28,450 bases of DNA from Kingella pumchi (GCF_022288825.1 NZ_JAKOOW010000028.1:408-28857); one strand, 5' to 3'. Numbered from the stretch's first letter, positions 6,574 through 15,191 are shown. The notes: generated by a model not told the origin, from the sequence alone. Made by a program: numbers and translations.

Positions 6574-7836
6574 ATGACCGAACAAACCCAAACCGTCCGC
6601 GCCGAGCACGAACTGCTGCAAAAAACGGCGCCACATCCCGGCTACGCCGCGCCCGCAATCGATCACGAACTGCTGCGCGAAACTTCTTTTTTCCGCTCTC
6701 TCGACATCAAAGACGGCCTTTACGCCGCCGTGATTCTCGCCATCGCCGTGCTGGTACAGCTCAAAATACCGCACCGCATGGACGGCTACGAAACCGCCAT
6801 TCTCTGGCTCAGCGCCGCCGCCTCGGTGGGCTTGGGCTGGTTCTTCAAGCCGCTGCGCTGGTTTATTCCCGCCGCCGTAGCGCTCGCCTATCTGGCCGTC
6901 GGTCTGTACGACGGCGACATCAGCCGCGGCGACAGCACCCACGGCCGTTTCCTGCTGCGCTACCTGCTCGCCAGCCAGCCGGCGATTATGTGGCAGTGCG
7001 CGCTAACACTACTGGCCTTTTTCGCCTACTCCGCCGGTACCGCCGGCGCCTGGCTCAAGCAGCGGCGGCAGCCTGAAAGCAGCGGCGGCAACATCCTGCT
7101 CGGCTTGGGCGACGGCTGCGCCTGGGCGGCGGCGCTGGCCGGCTTTACCGGCCTTTTGGTGCGCTGGCACGAAAGCTATCTGCTGCGCCCGAACGACGGC
7201 CACATTCCGGTGTCCAACCTTTACGAAGTATTTATCCTGTTTATGGTGATTACCGCGCTGATGTACCAATACTATTCGCGCAAATTCTCCATGCAGAAAC
7301 TCGGCGCCTTCGTGTATTTCCTGATGTGCGTGCTGGTCGGCTTTGTGCTGTGGTACAGCCTTGAGCGCGGCGCACACGAAATCCGGCCACTGATTCCCGC
7401 GCTGCAGTCGTGGTGGATGAAGCTGCACGTTCCCGCCAACTTCATCGGCTACGGCGCCTTCTGCATCGCCGCCATGTTTGCCGCGGCCGAACTGCTGTCG
7501 CTGCACGGCAACCGCCTGATGCCGCCGGCCGAACAGATTGAAGAAGCGATGTATAAAGTGATCGCCGTCGGCTTTCTGTTTTTCACCATCGCCACCATAC
7601 TCGGTGCCCTGTGGGCGGCCGATGCCTGGGGGCGCTACTGGAGCTGGGACCCCAAAGAAACCTGGGCGCTGATTGTGTGGCTGAACTACGCCATCTGGCT
7701 GCATCTGCGGCTGGTGGCCGGCTGGCGCGGCAAAGTGCTGGCCTGGTGGGCGCTGGTCGGCCTGCTGATTACCGCCTTCGCCTTCGTCGGCGTCAATATG
7801 TTCCTCGGCGGCCTGCATTCCTACGGCGAACTCTAA
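6574..7836 (+). CDS. ccsA: Cytochrome c biogenesis protein CcsA (CcsA/ResC family)
   Basis: Membrane haem-handling subunit of the System II cytochrome c synthase and partner of CcsB. The 420-residue product has multiple TM segments and the tryptophan-rich haem-binding WWD-type motif WGRYWSWDPKETW at 352-364. Conserved histidines in LHVPANF (H285) and AIWLHLR (H377) flank it, as expected for axial haem ligands. The extra amino-terminal region of about 45 residues before TM1 is hydrophilic. The ATG at 6574 opens MTEQTQTVRAEHE; no strong ribosome site is visible. An in-frame DUS at about 7069 encodes RQPES in a loop. It completes the cytochrome c4 / ccsB / ccsA neighbourhood. Confidence 0.93.
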   Translation: MTEQTQTVRAEHELLQKTAPHPGYAAPAIDHELLRETSFFRSLDIKDGLYAAVILAIAVLVQLKIPHRMDGYETAILWLSAAASVGLGWFFKPLRWFIPAAVALAYLAVGLYDGDISRGDSTHGRFLLRYLLASQPAIMWQCALTLLAFFAYSAGTAGAWLKQRRQPESSGGNILLGLGDGCAWAAALAGFTGLLVRWHESYLLRPNDGHIPVSNLYEVFILFMVITALMYQYYSRKFSMQKLGAFVYFLMCVLVGFVLWYSLERGAHEIRPLIPALQSWWMKLHVPANFIGYGAFCIAAMFAAAELLSLHGNRLMPPAEQIEEAMYKVIAVGFLFFTIATILGALWAADAWGRYWSWDPKETWALIVWLNYAIWLHLRLVAGWRGKVLAWWALVGLLITAFAFVGVNMFLGGLHSYGEL

Positions 7837-7869
7837 ACCCCGCCCTACCCCGCCAACACCCAAACAAAG

Positions 7870-7904
7870 GCAGCCTGAAAACCGGAAATCCGTTTTCAGG
7901 CTGC
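7870..7904 (+). terminator. Inverted uptake-sequence pair after ccsA
   Basis: GCAGCCTGAAAAC (7870-7882) pairs with GTTTTCAGGCTGC (7892-7904), 33 bases after the ccsA stop. It is the recurrent DUS-hairpin type of this genome, without a clear U-tract. Confidence 0.6.
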
Positions 7905-7941
7905 GCCTTCCCGCCAATAAGGCAAAATCCAAGGAAAAACC

Positions 7942-8749
7942 ATATCTGCCTACCGATACCTGCTGCCCCTGCTCTGCCTGCCGATGGCTATGCCTGCCGC
8001 ACAGGCCGCGCCGAGTGCGCAGCAGGAAGCCGAATTTTTGCAAACGCTGCCGCAGCTGATTAGGGAAACCAACCGCCACTTGCCGTACCGGCAGACTATG
8101 GGCGGCCAGCGCATCGAAATCTTACCCCTGGTTTATAGCAACGGCCGCCTGCAGTTGCGAATCAACAGCCGCCCCGCCAGCGCCGGCGATGCCGCGCAGC
8201 TCTCCGCTTTCGGCTACGAAGAGCTCCAACTACCAAACCGGCACTGATGTCACGGCGTGCGTGGAGAAAGAAAAACTGCGCGAAGTCAACGACTATCTGC
8301 CGCTTGATTTCCAATACCGGCAGCAGCTGAAAAACGGCAGCCGTACCTTTAACATCCGATTGGAAAAAGGCCATTGCCGGCGTTTGCTAAGCGAAAACAC
8401 GCCGGAACAAATCCGCCGCAAGCGCGATCTCAGTTCCGCCAAGCTGGCCGTCAGCCGCCTAAACAGCACACTGCCGCAAAATGACGGCTTCGGGCTGGTG
8501 CTGTACCAAATCGTGTTGGAAAACGATACCGTCCACTACCGCTACCGCCTGAGCCCGTCGGTACAAGAATCGGCATTTACACCGGAAAAATGGCAGGAGT
8601 TTTTCCAAAACATGCGTAAGCTGGACATTTGCACCGCCGACCCATCCACGCTCGGCGCCATCGCTTCTTTCGGCATCAGCAGCACCCTGACCCTGCCCAG
8701 CGGCCGGGAAATCCGCACCACCCAGAAAGCGGGCGACTGCGCTTTCTAA
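7942..8749 (+). pseudogene. Decayed gene for a small exported protein (start-codon loss plus frameshift)
   Basis: Reading from ATA at 7942 gives (M)SAYRYLLPLLCLPMAMPAAQAAPSAQQEAEF. This is a signal peptide followed by a mature protein, and AAGGAAAAACC lies directly before the ATA, where ATG would be expected. The frame runs to a stop at 8247 after ELQLPNRH. The same protein appears to continue in the next frame (SSNYQTGTDVTACVEKEKLREVNDYLPLDFQYRQ) until the TAA at 8747-8749, so one base was gained or two lost near 8200-8245. The joined product would be about 268 residues. I do not recognise the family. Internal ATGs at 7984 and 7990 could still start a truncated product, but without most of the signal peptide. 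Confidence 0.75.
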
Positions 8750-8761
8750 ACCGACAAAAGC

Positions 8762-8801
8762 AAGCAGCCTGAAAACCGGAAATTCGGTTTTCAGGCTGCT
8801 T
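8762..8801. terminator. Bidirectional uptake-sequence terminator between convergent genes
   Basis: AAGCAGCCTGAAAACCG (8762-8778) and CGGTTTTCAGGCTGCTT (8785-8801) are perfect 17-base arms around a 6-base loop. The pair lies between the plus-strand pseudogene stop and the minus-strand roadblock gene stop (8818). A short T-run follows on the plus strand. It probably ends both transcripts. Confidence 0.75.
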
Positions 8802-8817
8802 TATTAAGAATCAAAAC

Positions 8818-9183
8818 TTATTTAGTGATATCGACAATGCTGCGGGCAGCGCGGCGGGCGTCGAGCAGAATCAGACCGAGCTTGGCGCTTTCTTTGGCGG
8901 TCAGGCACAGTACGTTGGTTCCGCCTGCCTGAATCAGCAGGGTATAGCCGAGTTTGCCTTTCACGATCACCTGCTCCAGTTCGCCGCAGGCGAGTTCGTG
9001 GGTGGTGCGGTTGCCCAAGGCCAGCAGCGCTGCAGACATGGCACCGACGCGGTCGGCATCAACGCTGTTGGGCAGCAGGTGGGCGATCGGCAGACCGTCC
9101 GTAGAAATCACTGCGGAAGCGGTAATATCAACCGAAGAGCTGTTCAAGTCGCTCAAGATGGAGGTAAGAAGTTGTTCGTTCAT
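8818..9183 (-). CDS. Roadblock/LC7 domain protein (MglB/CvnB-like)
   Basis: A 121-residue protein that is a single Roadblock/LC7 fold: helix (MNEQLLTSILSDLN), strand pair ITASAVISTDGLPIAHLLP (residues 19-37), helix DADRVGAMSAALLALGNRTTHEL, strands LEQVIVKGKLGYTLLIQAG and TNVLCLTAKES, and a last helix LGLILLDARRAARSIVDI. This family regulates small Ras-like GTPases; MglB, for example, is the activating protein of MglA. It is the last gene of a five-gene operon that includes a Ras-like GTPase, its likely target. ATG at 9183 is 27 bases after the preceding stop, with a weak GGAAAA ribosome site. A strong hairpin follows the gene. Specific function is not known. Confidence 0.88.
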   Translation of the reverse strand: MNEQLLTSILSDLNSSSVDITASAVISTDGLPIAHLLPNSVDADRVGAMSAALLALGNRTTHELACGELEQVIVKGKLGYTLLIQAGGTNVLCLTAKESAKLGLILLDARRAARSIVDITK

Positions 9184-9210
9184 GTTAATTTTCCAATCAG
9201 TTATCTTGTG

Positions 9211-9870
9211 TTAGAACGAGCCGCCGAAACCGGTAGCCGCATCTACGGTTTGATAAAGGGCGCGCACCAGTAAAACGAAGGTGTCTTTGTGCAGCTGGGG
9301 CGTGCCGCCGGTAACCAAAATATATTTGGCATCGCTGATGTATATCGGGAAGAAAGTCAGTTCGCTTTGGCCGACAGGGTCGCACAAGCCCCATGCGTTT
9401 TGATAAATGTTCAGGTTGTTTTTGATCAACAGGGCATGGCGCTCGGAAAGACGAATGGCTTCGCTGGCCAAAATGGCCACCTCTTCCGCAGCTTCGTGGT
9501 TGAAGCCGGAGTTGGCAAAATAGAAGCCATCTTGGTCGATCAACAGGGCTTTGTGGCTATCGGACAGATGCGGTAAAAGATTGGCCAGGGTATCGTCGGT
9601 CAGCTCGGGAACTTCGGGCGGGGTTTCGCTGCCGTAGAGAAATTCCAAACGCTGCAGGCGGTAGAGCAGGTTTAATGCGGTATCCAAGTCGTCGGTTTCC
9701 GCCCATTCGAGCAGTTTTTGCTGGGTAATCGGCTGTTTGCCGCCTGAGCGTAATACATTGGACAATAAAGTGCGGCTGGCGCTGCTGCTTTTATTGGCTA
9801 CTGCATAGAAGGCCCCAGCCGGCGTAATGTGCGGGTAAAGATTTGTTTGTAATGACAGAGTAGATTCCAC
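9211..9870 (-). CDS. Winged-helix plus roadblock-like protein of the GTPase operon
   Basis: I do not recognise a named family for this 219-residue protein. Residues about 30-95 look like a winged helix (SRTLLSNVLRSGG, ITQQKLLEWAETDD, DTALNLLYRLQRLEFLYG). Residues about 100-215 have the strand/helix order of a roadblock fold: KALLIDQDGFYFANSG, a long helix EAAEEVAILASEAIRLSERH, strands SELTFFPIYIS and KYILVTGG, and a final helix FVLLVRALYQTVDAA. A roadblock-like partner of a Ras-like GTPase is therefore inferred. It starts with GTG at 9870, two bases after the GTPase stop. Its strong ribosome site GGAGGT lies inside the GTPase gene, so the two are probably translationally coupled. The nearest known analogy is the winged-helix CvnC partner in Streptomyces conservons. 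Confidence 0.7.
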   Translation of the reverse strand: MESTLSLQTNLYPHITPAGAFYAVANKSSSASRTLLSNVLRSGGKQPITQQKLLEWAETDDLDTALNLLYRLQRLEFLYGSETPPEVPELTDDTLANLLPHLSDSHKALLIDQDGFYFANSGFNHEAAEEVAILASEAIRLSERHALLIKNNLNIYQNAWGLCDPVGQSELTFFPIYISDAKYILVTGGTPQLHKDTFVLLVRALYQTVDAATGFGGSF

Positions 9871-9872
9871 GA

Positions 9873-10412
9873 CTATACCTCCAAACCAGGATCAATTTGA
9901 AACAGCATGGCGGTTACCAGCTGTTTGACATCATCTTCATTGCGGGCGTCAACCTCAAATACCGGCACATTCAAACCATGCTGGATCAGATATTTCTGAT
10001 AGACGTCTATCCCGGGAACGGAACGGATATCCATTTTGGTCACTCCGACAACCAAAGGAGCGGTTTTCAACAAATCAGAAAACGAGTCCAAGAAAAACTT
10101 CAGGTCTTTTAAAGGATTCACGCGGGTGTTATCCAACAGCAAGACCAAACCCATGCTGCCTTTACTGAGAATTTCCCACATAAAGTCAAAACGTTCCTGA
10201 CCCGGAGTGCCGTAAAGGTGAACCTTGGTATGCTCGTCAAGCTGAATCAGGCCGTAGTCCATCGCAACGGTGGTGTAACCTTTGCGCACAGCGGTCATAT
10301 CCGATGCGCTGGCGTCGGTCTGTACCGGAGGTTCGTCCGACAAAGCGGCAATCGCAGTGGTTTTGCCTACACCCACCGGCCCTGTAAAGATAATTTTGTT
10401 CTCTACCATCAT
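9873..10412 (-). CDS. Ras-like small GTPase (COG2229, CvnD/MglA-like)
   Basis: A 179-residue single-domain GTPase. G1 is GPVGVGKT at residues 11-18, the switch II region reads YGTPGQERFDFMWEIL (GTPGQ where Ras has DTAGQ), and G4 is TKMD in VVGVTKMDIRS. The GTPGQ-RF-FMW sequence is typical of the bacterial Ras-like GTPases found next to roadblock genes, such as CvnD of Streptomyces conservons. Such proteins act as nucleotide-dependent localisation or signalling switches. Two start codons in tandem (10412 and 10409) follow GAGGT, a good ribosome site. It lies between two genes of the same operon, with gaps of 19 and 2 bases, beside two roadblock-type candidates for its regulator. Function in this organism is not known. 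Confidence 0.9.
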   Translation of the reverse strand: MMVENKIIFTGPVGVGKTTAIAALSDEPPVQTDASASDMTAVRKGYTTVAMDYGLIQLDEHTKVHLYGTPGQERFDFMWEILSKGSMGLVLLLDNTRVNPLKDLKFFLDSFSDLLKTAPLVVGVTKMDIRSVPGIDVYQKYLIQHGLNVPVFEVDARNEDDVKQLVTAMLFQIDPGLEV

Positions 10413-10431
10413 GGCAAGTACCTCTTCATTA

Positions 10432-11526
10432 TTATTTATTCAGTAATTTTTTCATCAGCCTGCTCAAGAGACCGCCACCTGCCGGTCTGGGCGCGGCAGA
10501 TTCGGAATCTTCTGACGCAACGGCCGGTCTGGGACGCGGGGGCGCACTCTGGATAGTAGCAGGCGCCTTACTCTGAGCTTCTGCCATCGACCCGCTAACG
10601 GATAAGTAATCCGTAAGATAGGTGGTGGATATGTAGTTCAGGATGTCCGGCATATCCAGCGGCATCATTTTGTAGAGCATATTCAGGCTGACCGCGGTTC
10701 GGGTCAGGAATGCCGACAAGCGCATAGATTCGGCCAATGGAGCCAAGCGGGTCAGATTGGGCCAGTATTTAAGCTGGAATATGGTATTGGGTGTCAGAGG
10801 CTGGGCGAGACGGCCGTTGGCTGTCCACAATGCAACTTGCCACAAAACGGCCTGTAAAGAGCTGTTTGCACGCTCGATTACATTACCACCAACCGCCTGC
10901 ACTTCAATTGCAGGATTTTCCTGCTGGCATAAAGTGTGTAATTGTGCGGCATCAATGGCCAACCATGCTTTTTGCGCTTCGGGAAAAAGAGCCAGAATCG
11001 GCTTGCCGTTCCAGTTGATCAAGGTGTCTTTATTGGCAGAAATGGTTCGACGCACTATGCCCAAAAGGCCGGTATTCGGATCAAAACGCGGAATGGTTAC
11101 CTCGCTGGCGCGGGAAGATGCCGGAGCATGGCTTTTAGGTGCTGCGGCATGTACCGGAGCAACACCGCCCTGTACCACCCAGATGCCGTTGCCCTGCATC
11201 AGATTACGCAAATTGAGAAACAGGGTATCAAACTTAATCGGTTTGGGCAGATGCGGTGCGGTAACAGACGGGGGAGATTTGGCAAAATGCACTACGGTCG
11301 AATTGGGATAATCGCCCTTCGCTTTAAGCCAAGCGCTGATGCCGGCAGGGCTGTCGCCGTCCACAATCACCAACTCGGGCTTTTCGCCCGAAGATGCATC
11401 CAGCACCTGATAATTGGTGGTGCTGTGCATTTTGAAGGCCATTTTAAACATTGCCTGTTGCTGTTCTTCCATCGCCAGCAACAGCAATTTGACCGTTTTA
11501 ACCTGCGGTATATTGTTGTTCATCAT
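10432..11526 (-). CDS. Receiver-like protein of the GTPase operon, with a basic C-terminal tail
   Basis: A 364-residue protein of unknown function. The first 110 residues resemble a response-regulator receiver: VKLLLLAMEE at the first strand, PELVIVDGDSP with a candidate phospho-Asp at D56, STVVHFAK, and a KP pair at 95-96. The usual acidic pair is replaced by E20-E21, so it may be degenerate. A Pro/Ala/Ser linker (about 121-150) leads to a helical domain (about 150-310; ALFPEAQKAWLAID, LQAVLWQVALWTANGRLAQPL, FLTRTAVSLNMLYKMM). A disordered Pro/Ser-rich stretch and a short basic amphipathic end, LLSRLMKKLLNK, follow. That tail could bind a membrane or partner (inference). It starts 3 bases after the FimV-like gene, with tandem ATGs at 11526 and 11523. 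Confidence 0.7.
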   Translation of the reverse strand: MMNNNIPQVKTVKLLLLAMEEQQQAMFKMAFKMHSTTNYQVLDASSGEKPELVIVDGDSPAGISAWLKAKGDYPNSTVVHFAKSPPSVTAPHLPKPIKFDTLFLNLRNLMQGNGIWVVQGGVAPVHAAAPKSHAPASSRASEVTIPRFDPNTGLLGIVRRTISANKDTLINWNGKPILALFPEAQKAWLAIDAAQLHTLCQQENPAIEVQAVGGNVIERANSSLQAVLWQVALWTANGRLAQPLTPNTIFQLKYWPNLTRLAPLAESMRLSAFLTRTAVSLNMLYKMMPLDMPDILNYISTTYLTDYLSVSGSMAEAQSKAPATIQSAPPRPRPAVASEDSESAAPRPAGGGLLSRLMKKLLNK

Positions 11527-11529
11527 TAT

Positions 11530-12990
11530 TTAATGTCCAAATGAGCCGTTATTGAAACGTTGCAGCAATTGGCTCATCGCCAATACCACTTCTTCCGGCA
11601 GAGTTTGCACTTGGCCGCGCAGTTCTTGCAGCAGCGTTTCCAAACGAGTCCATTCTTCGGCACGCTCATACAAATCAAACAACGCAATATAAAGCTGTGA
11701 TTCCTGCGGATAGGACAAAATCGACTCTTCCAGCAGATTCATCGCGTTGTCCAACTGGCCGTACATCAGCAGCGAATCGACTTCTTTCAAAATCCGTTCG
11801 GCAGGCGTACGCGGCTCGGCAACCATATCGACGTTTTCAGATACCAAGGCCTGATAACGCGCTTTTTTCAGGCTGCCGCCGTCAATCAAACCCTGCTGGA
11901 CACCGATTTCGCGCAGTGCCGCATCAGAAGGATTGGTTTCCAAACGCGCAAACAAAGGATGCGGCCCCAAGTTGTAGCCCCAACCGAGCATTCTTTCCTT
12001 CACCTGGCGGCCGTATTGGCCGAGCGTATAGTAAAGATTCCACAGATGGTCGGCAAAACCGTTGATGTTGTTGGCACGGTAATCGAGTGTCAGCGCATCA
12101 ATCAGCAAAGCCGCGGGTTTGTCCGAATGGCGGATGGCTTTATTCAGATACTTGGTGGCAGCATCATAAGTCAGCGAGTTTTTCAACAGACGCACGCCCT
12201 GTTCAGGCTGCATGAATGCCAATACGGCACCTTTTTCGTCGTTGCTGATTTCCCGCAAAACTCCGTTGCCGGAAACAAGCATTTTCCGTGCCAGGCCTGC
12301 AGCGGCTGTTTGGGCTTCCGCCTGCGCACGGGTACTTTCCTTTTGCTTGGCAGCAGGTGTTTGCGGAATATCGGCCAAACCGGTTTTCTCGCCGATTTCC
12401 TCGGCGGTTTTTTTCACGCTCCAGCCCAGGTTGCTTTCCGCCAAAACGCGCAAACCGAGATGGTTTTCGTCAACTGCCAGACCATCTTTGACATACTGGG
12501 TCAGTTGATCGCGGCTGAAACTGCCGGAGTAAGTGTTCAACACCTCAGCCAGCGCATCGACATTGCCGGCCTGCAGCCACAAATCCGCCAGCTCGGCGAT
12601 GAGTTTCGGGTCGTTGCTGCGGCTGTTGGCCAAGTAATCGCCGAGCGACTCGGCGGCTTTGTCATAGTAGCCGAACTGTTTGTAAACATTAAATTCAGTG
12701 AGCGCGTCCACGTCCTGAACCGACACTTTGGTATCGTCCACCGCACTGCCGCCGGCAGTCGCGCTCCAGTCCCATTTCTCGGCTTCGGCAACCGCCTGAG
12801 CCACTTCCTCGTCTTCCGGCTCTGGCTCGGGTTCCGGTTCGCGTGCGCTACGGCCGCTCCCGCCTCTGACTTTCTTGCGCTCTTGCGCCGGCGAGCTACC
12901 GCCGTTTTTCTGCCGGCGTTGCAGAAAAATAAGCGCCACCAGTACAACGGCCAAGCCGCCGACCAGCATTATCATCATCGAATCGTCCAT
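11530..12990 (-). CDS. FimV-like TPR membrane protein, first gene of the GTPase operon
   Basis: A 486-residue protein with one amino-terminal membrane segment (about 6-24, MIMLVGGLAVVLVALIFLQ). It is followed by RRQK, placing the bulk in the cytoplasm, and then a low-complexity charged linker (about 50-65, repeated EP). TPR-like helices follow: ALTEFNVYKQFGYYDKAAESLGDYL (about 95-120), LIAELADLWLQAGNVDALAEVL, and a carboxyl pair VDSLLMYGQLDNAMNLLEESILSYP and LFDLYERAEEWTRLETLL. The layout recalls the cytoplasmic part of FimV, the pole-localised scaffold of type IV pili, but there is no LysM or large periplasmic domain. It has a good AAGGAAG ribosome site. DUS at about 11868 and 12203 lie in the gene; these are the only two in the operon. 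Confidence 0.72.
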   Translation of the reverse strand: MDDSMMIMLVGGLAVVLVALIFLQRRQKNGGSSPAQERKKVRGGSGRSAREPEPEPEPEDEEVAQAVAEAEKWDWSATAGGSAVDDTKVSVQDVDALTEFNVYKQFGYYDKAAESLGDYLANSRSNDPKLIAELADLWLQAGNVDALAEVLNTYSGSFSRDQLTQYVKDGLAVDENHLGLRVLAESNLGWSVKKTAEEIGEKTGLADIPQTPAAKQKESTRAQAEAQTAAAGLARKMLVSGNGVLREISNDEKGAVLAFMQPEQGVRLLKNSLTYDAATKYLNKAIRHSDKPAALLIDALTLDYRANNINGFADHLWNLYYTLGQYGRQVKERMLGWGYNLGPHPLFARLETNPSDAALREIGVQQGLIDGGSLKKARYQALVSENVDMVAEPRTPAERILKEVDSLLMYGQLDNAMNLLEESILSYPQESQLYIALFDLYERAEEWTRLETLLQELRGQVQTLPEEVVLAMSQLLQRFNNGSFGH

Positions 12991-13476
12991 ACATCTTCCT
13001 TGTTTAAAACGGAATCCGTGCTTTTCTTTGCCACAATTTTACTCCGCCGAATCCTTCAGGCAGCCTGAAAGGCAAGCGGAGTAACGGGCTTAATTCATGT
13101 AAAACGGTATAAATTTTTTGTTTGGAACCACATAGGCCAAAACAAAAAAACACATTCCTCAAACAGATTCTAACATAATTCCCACAGCCAAACGCCGCAG
13201 CAGAGCCATTCCTGCCCAAGCAAACCGGCGGCATCCCTTACAAGCACAAAGGCAGTGCCGCACAACGGCACCACCTGCCAAAGTCCGTCCGAATCGAAAA
13301 ACCATTTGCAAAACTATTGCCATGAAGCGGCCGACGCCGTGCCGGCAGACGCAAAAAACTTCCCGTTTTCCGGCAGATTGCGCTATCGTTGCGGCTGCTC
13401 TCCCTTACAAACTAAAAACTCGGCTTACATAAATTTACTGAAAAACTGCAGCTTTAACGATACGCCCTACCCCACC
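12991..13476. other. 486-base AT-rich divergent intergenic region
   Basis: This gap separates the GTPase operon (leftward) from hflX (rightward) and must hold both promoters. It contains one DUS pair (13056-13072; TTCAGGCAGCCTGAAAGG) and AT-rich stretches at about 13095-13180. A weak candidate TAAAAT on the minus strand (near 13037-13042) could serve the operon. An open frame runs in phase into hflX from 13255, but it does not resemble HflX. I see no RNA gene here. Confidence 0.5.
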
Positions 13477-14628
<1,152 letters not shown>

Positions 14629-14662
14629 AAGCCTATTCCCACCACATAAAAGCAGCCTGAAA

Positions 14663-15163
14663 ATGACCCCGCGCACCTTTTTTACCACCGCCGCGCTCAA
14701 ACTGCTCAACGCCATTGTCCACATCATCGCATGGTGGCTGCTGATGATGGTGATGGCGTGGGGCTTTCGCCAACTGCCCGCCGAGCAATACGCCGAAGGC
14801 GACGCAATCAGCCCGATGTTCACCGTTTTGGTGCGCACGCCGCAGGGCGAGGTTTTGCCGCAGCGGCTGCACAATCTGAAAAGCAACGAAACCCTGCTGC
14901 GCCAAGCGTTCAGCCGCGATGATGAGAACGGTCGGTTTTTCAGCCTAACACCCGTTGCGCCTGATTCGTTTGAATTGTTTGTGAATTACGACACCGCGCA
15001 GTTCACGCAGCGATACCGCATTACGGCGGATGGCAAGGTGGTGCCGCTGTCGTTCAAATCGTGGAGCGCGGGGCATGGCTTTATCTTGTTTTTGCTGTCG
15101 TTTCCGCTGTTTGCGCTGCTCAAATGGTTGCTGCGCCGTTGGTTTTTCGGACGATCCGCGTAG
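14663..15163 (+). CDS. Two-TM membrane protein of unknown function
   Basis: A 166-residue protein with two hydrophobic segments, about residues 10-32 (LKLLNAIVHIIAWWLLMMVMAWGF) and 138-158 (HGFILFLLSFPLFALLKWLL), enclosing a soluble domain of roughly 100 residues that is probably periplasmic. I do not recognise a family. It lies 34 bases after hflX on the same strand. Its start codon directly follows an uptake sequence (AAGCAGCCTGAAAATG), leaving no room for a normal ribosome site. It may depend on readthrough from hflX. The gene ends before a DUS hairpin shared with convergent recX. Confidence 0.65.
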   Translation: MTPRTFFTTAALKLLNAIVHIIAWWLLMMVMAWGFRQLPAEQYAEGDAISPMFTVLVRTPQGEVLPQRLHNLKSNETLLRQAFSRDDENGRFFSLTPVAPDSFELFVNYDTAQFTQRYRITADGKVVPLSFKSWSAGHGFILFLLSFPLFALLKWLLRRWFFGRSA

Positions 15164-15191
15164 CTGGGGTTTCGTATTCCGCCTGCAAAAA

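Noticed and set aside
8818..9183. Roadblock protein considered as a toxin-antitoxin partner of its neighbour
   Set aside because: The size, operon order and clear Roadblock/LC7 pattern next to a Ras-like GTPase do not fit any toxin-antitoxin layout.
13255..13476. Amino-terminal extension of hflX by 74 codons
   Set aside because: The extension has no similarity to HflX and covers the AT-rich divergent promoter region; MTHRFHTPNKSLERSERVMLAG fits the family start.
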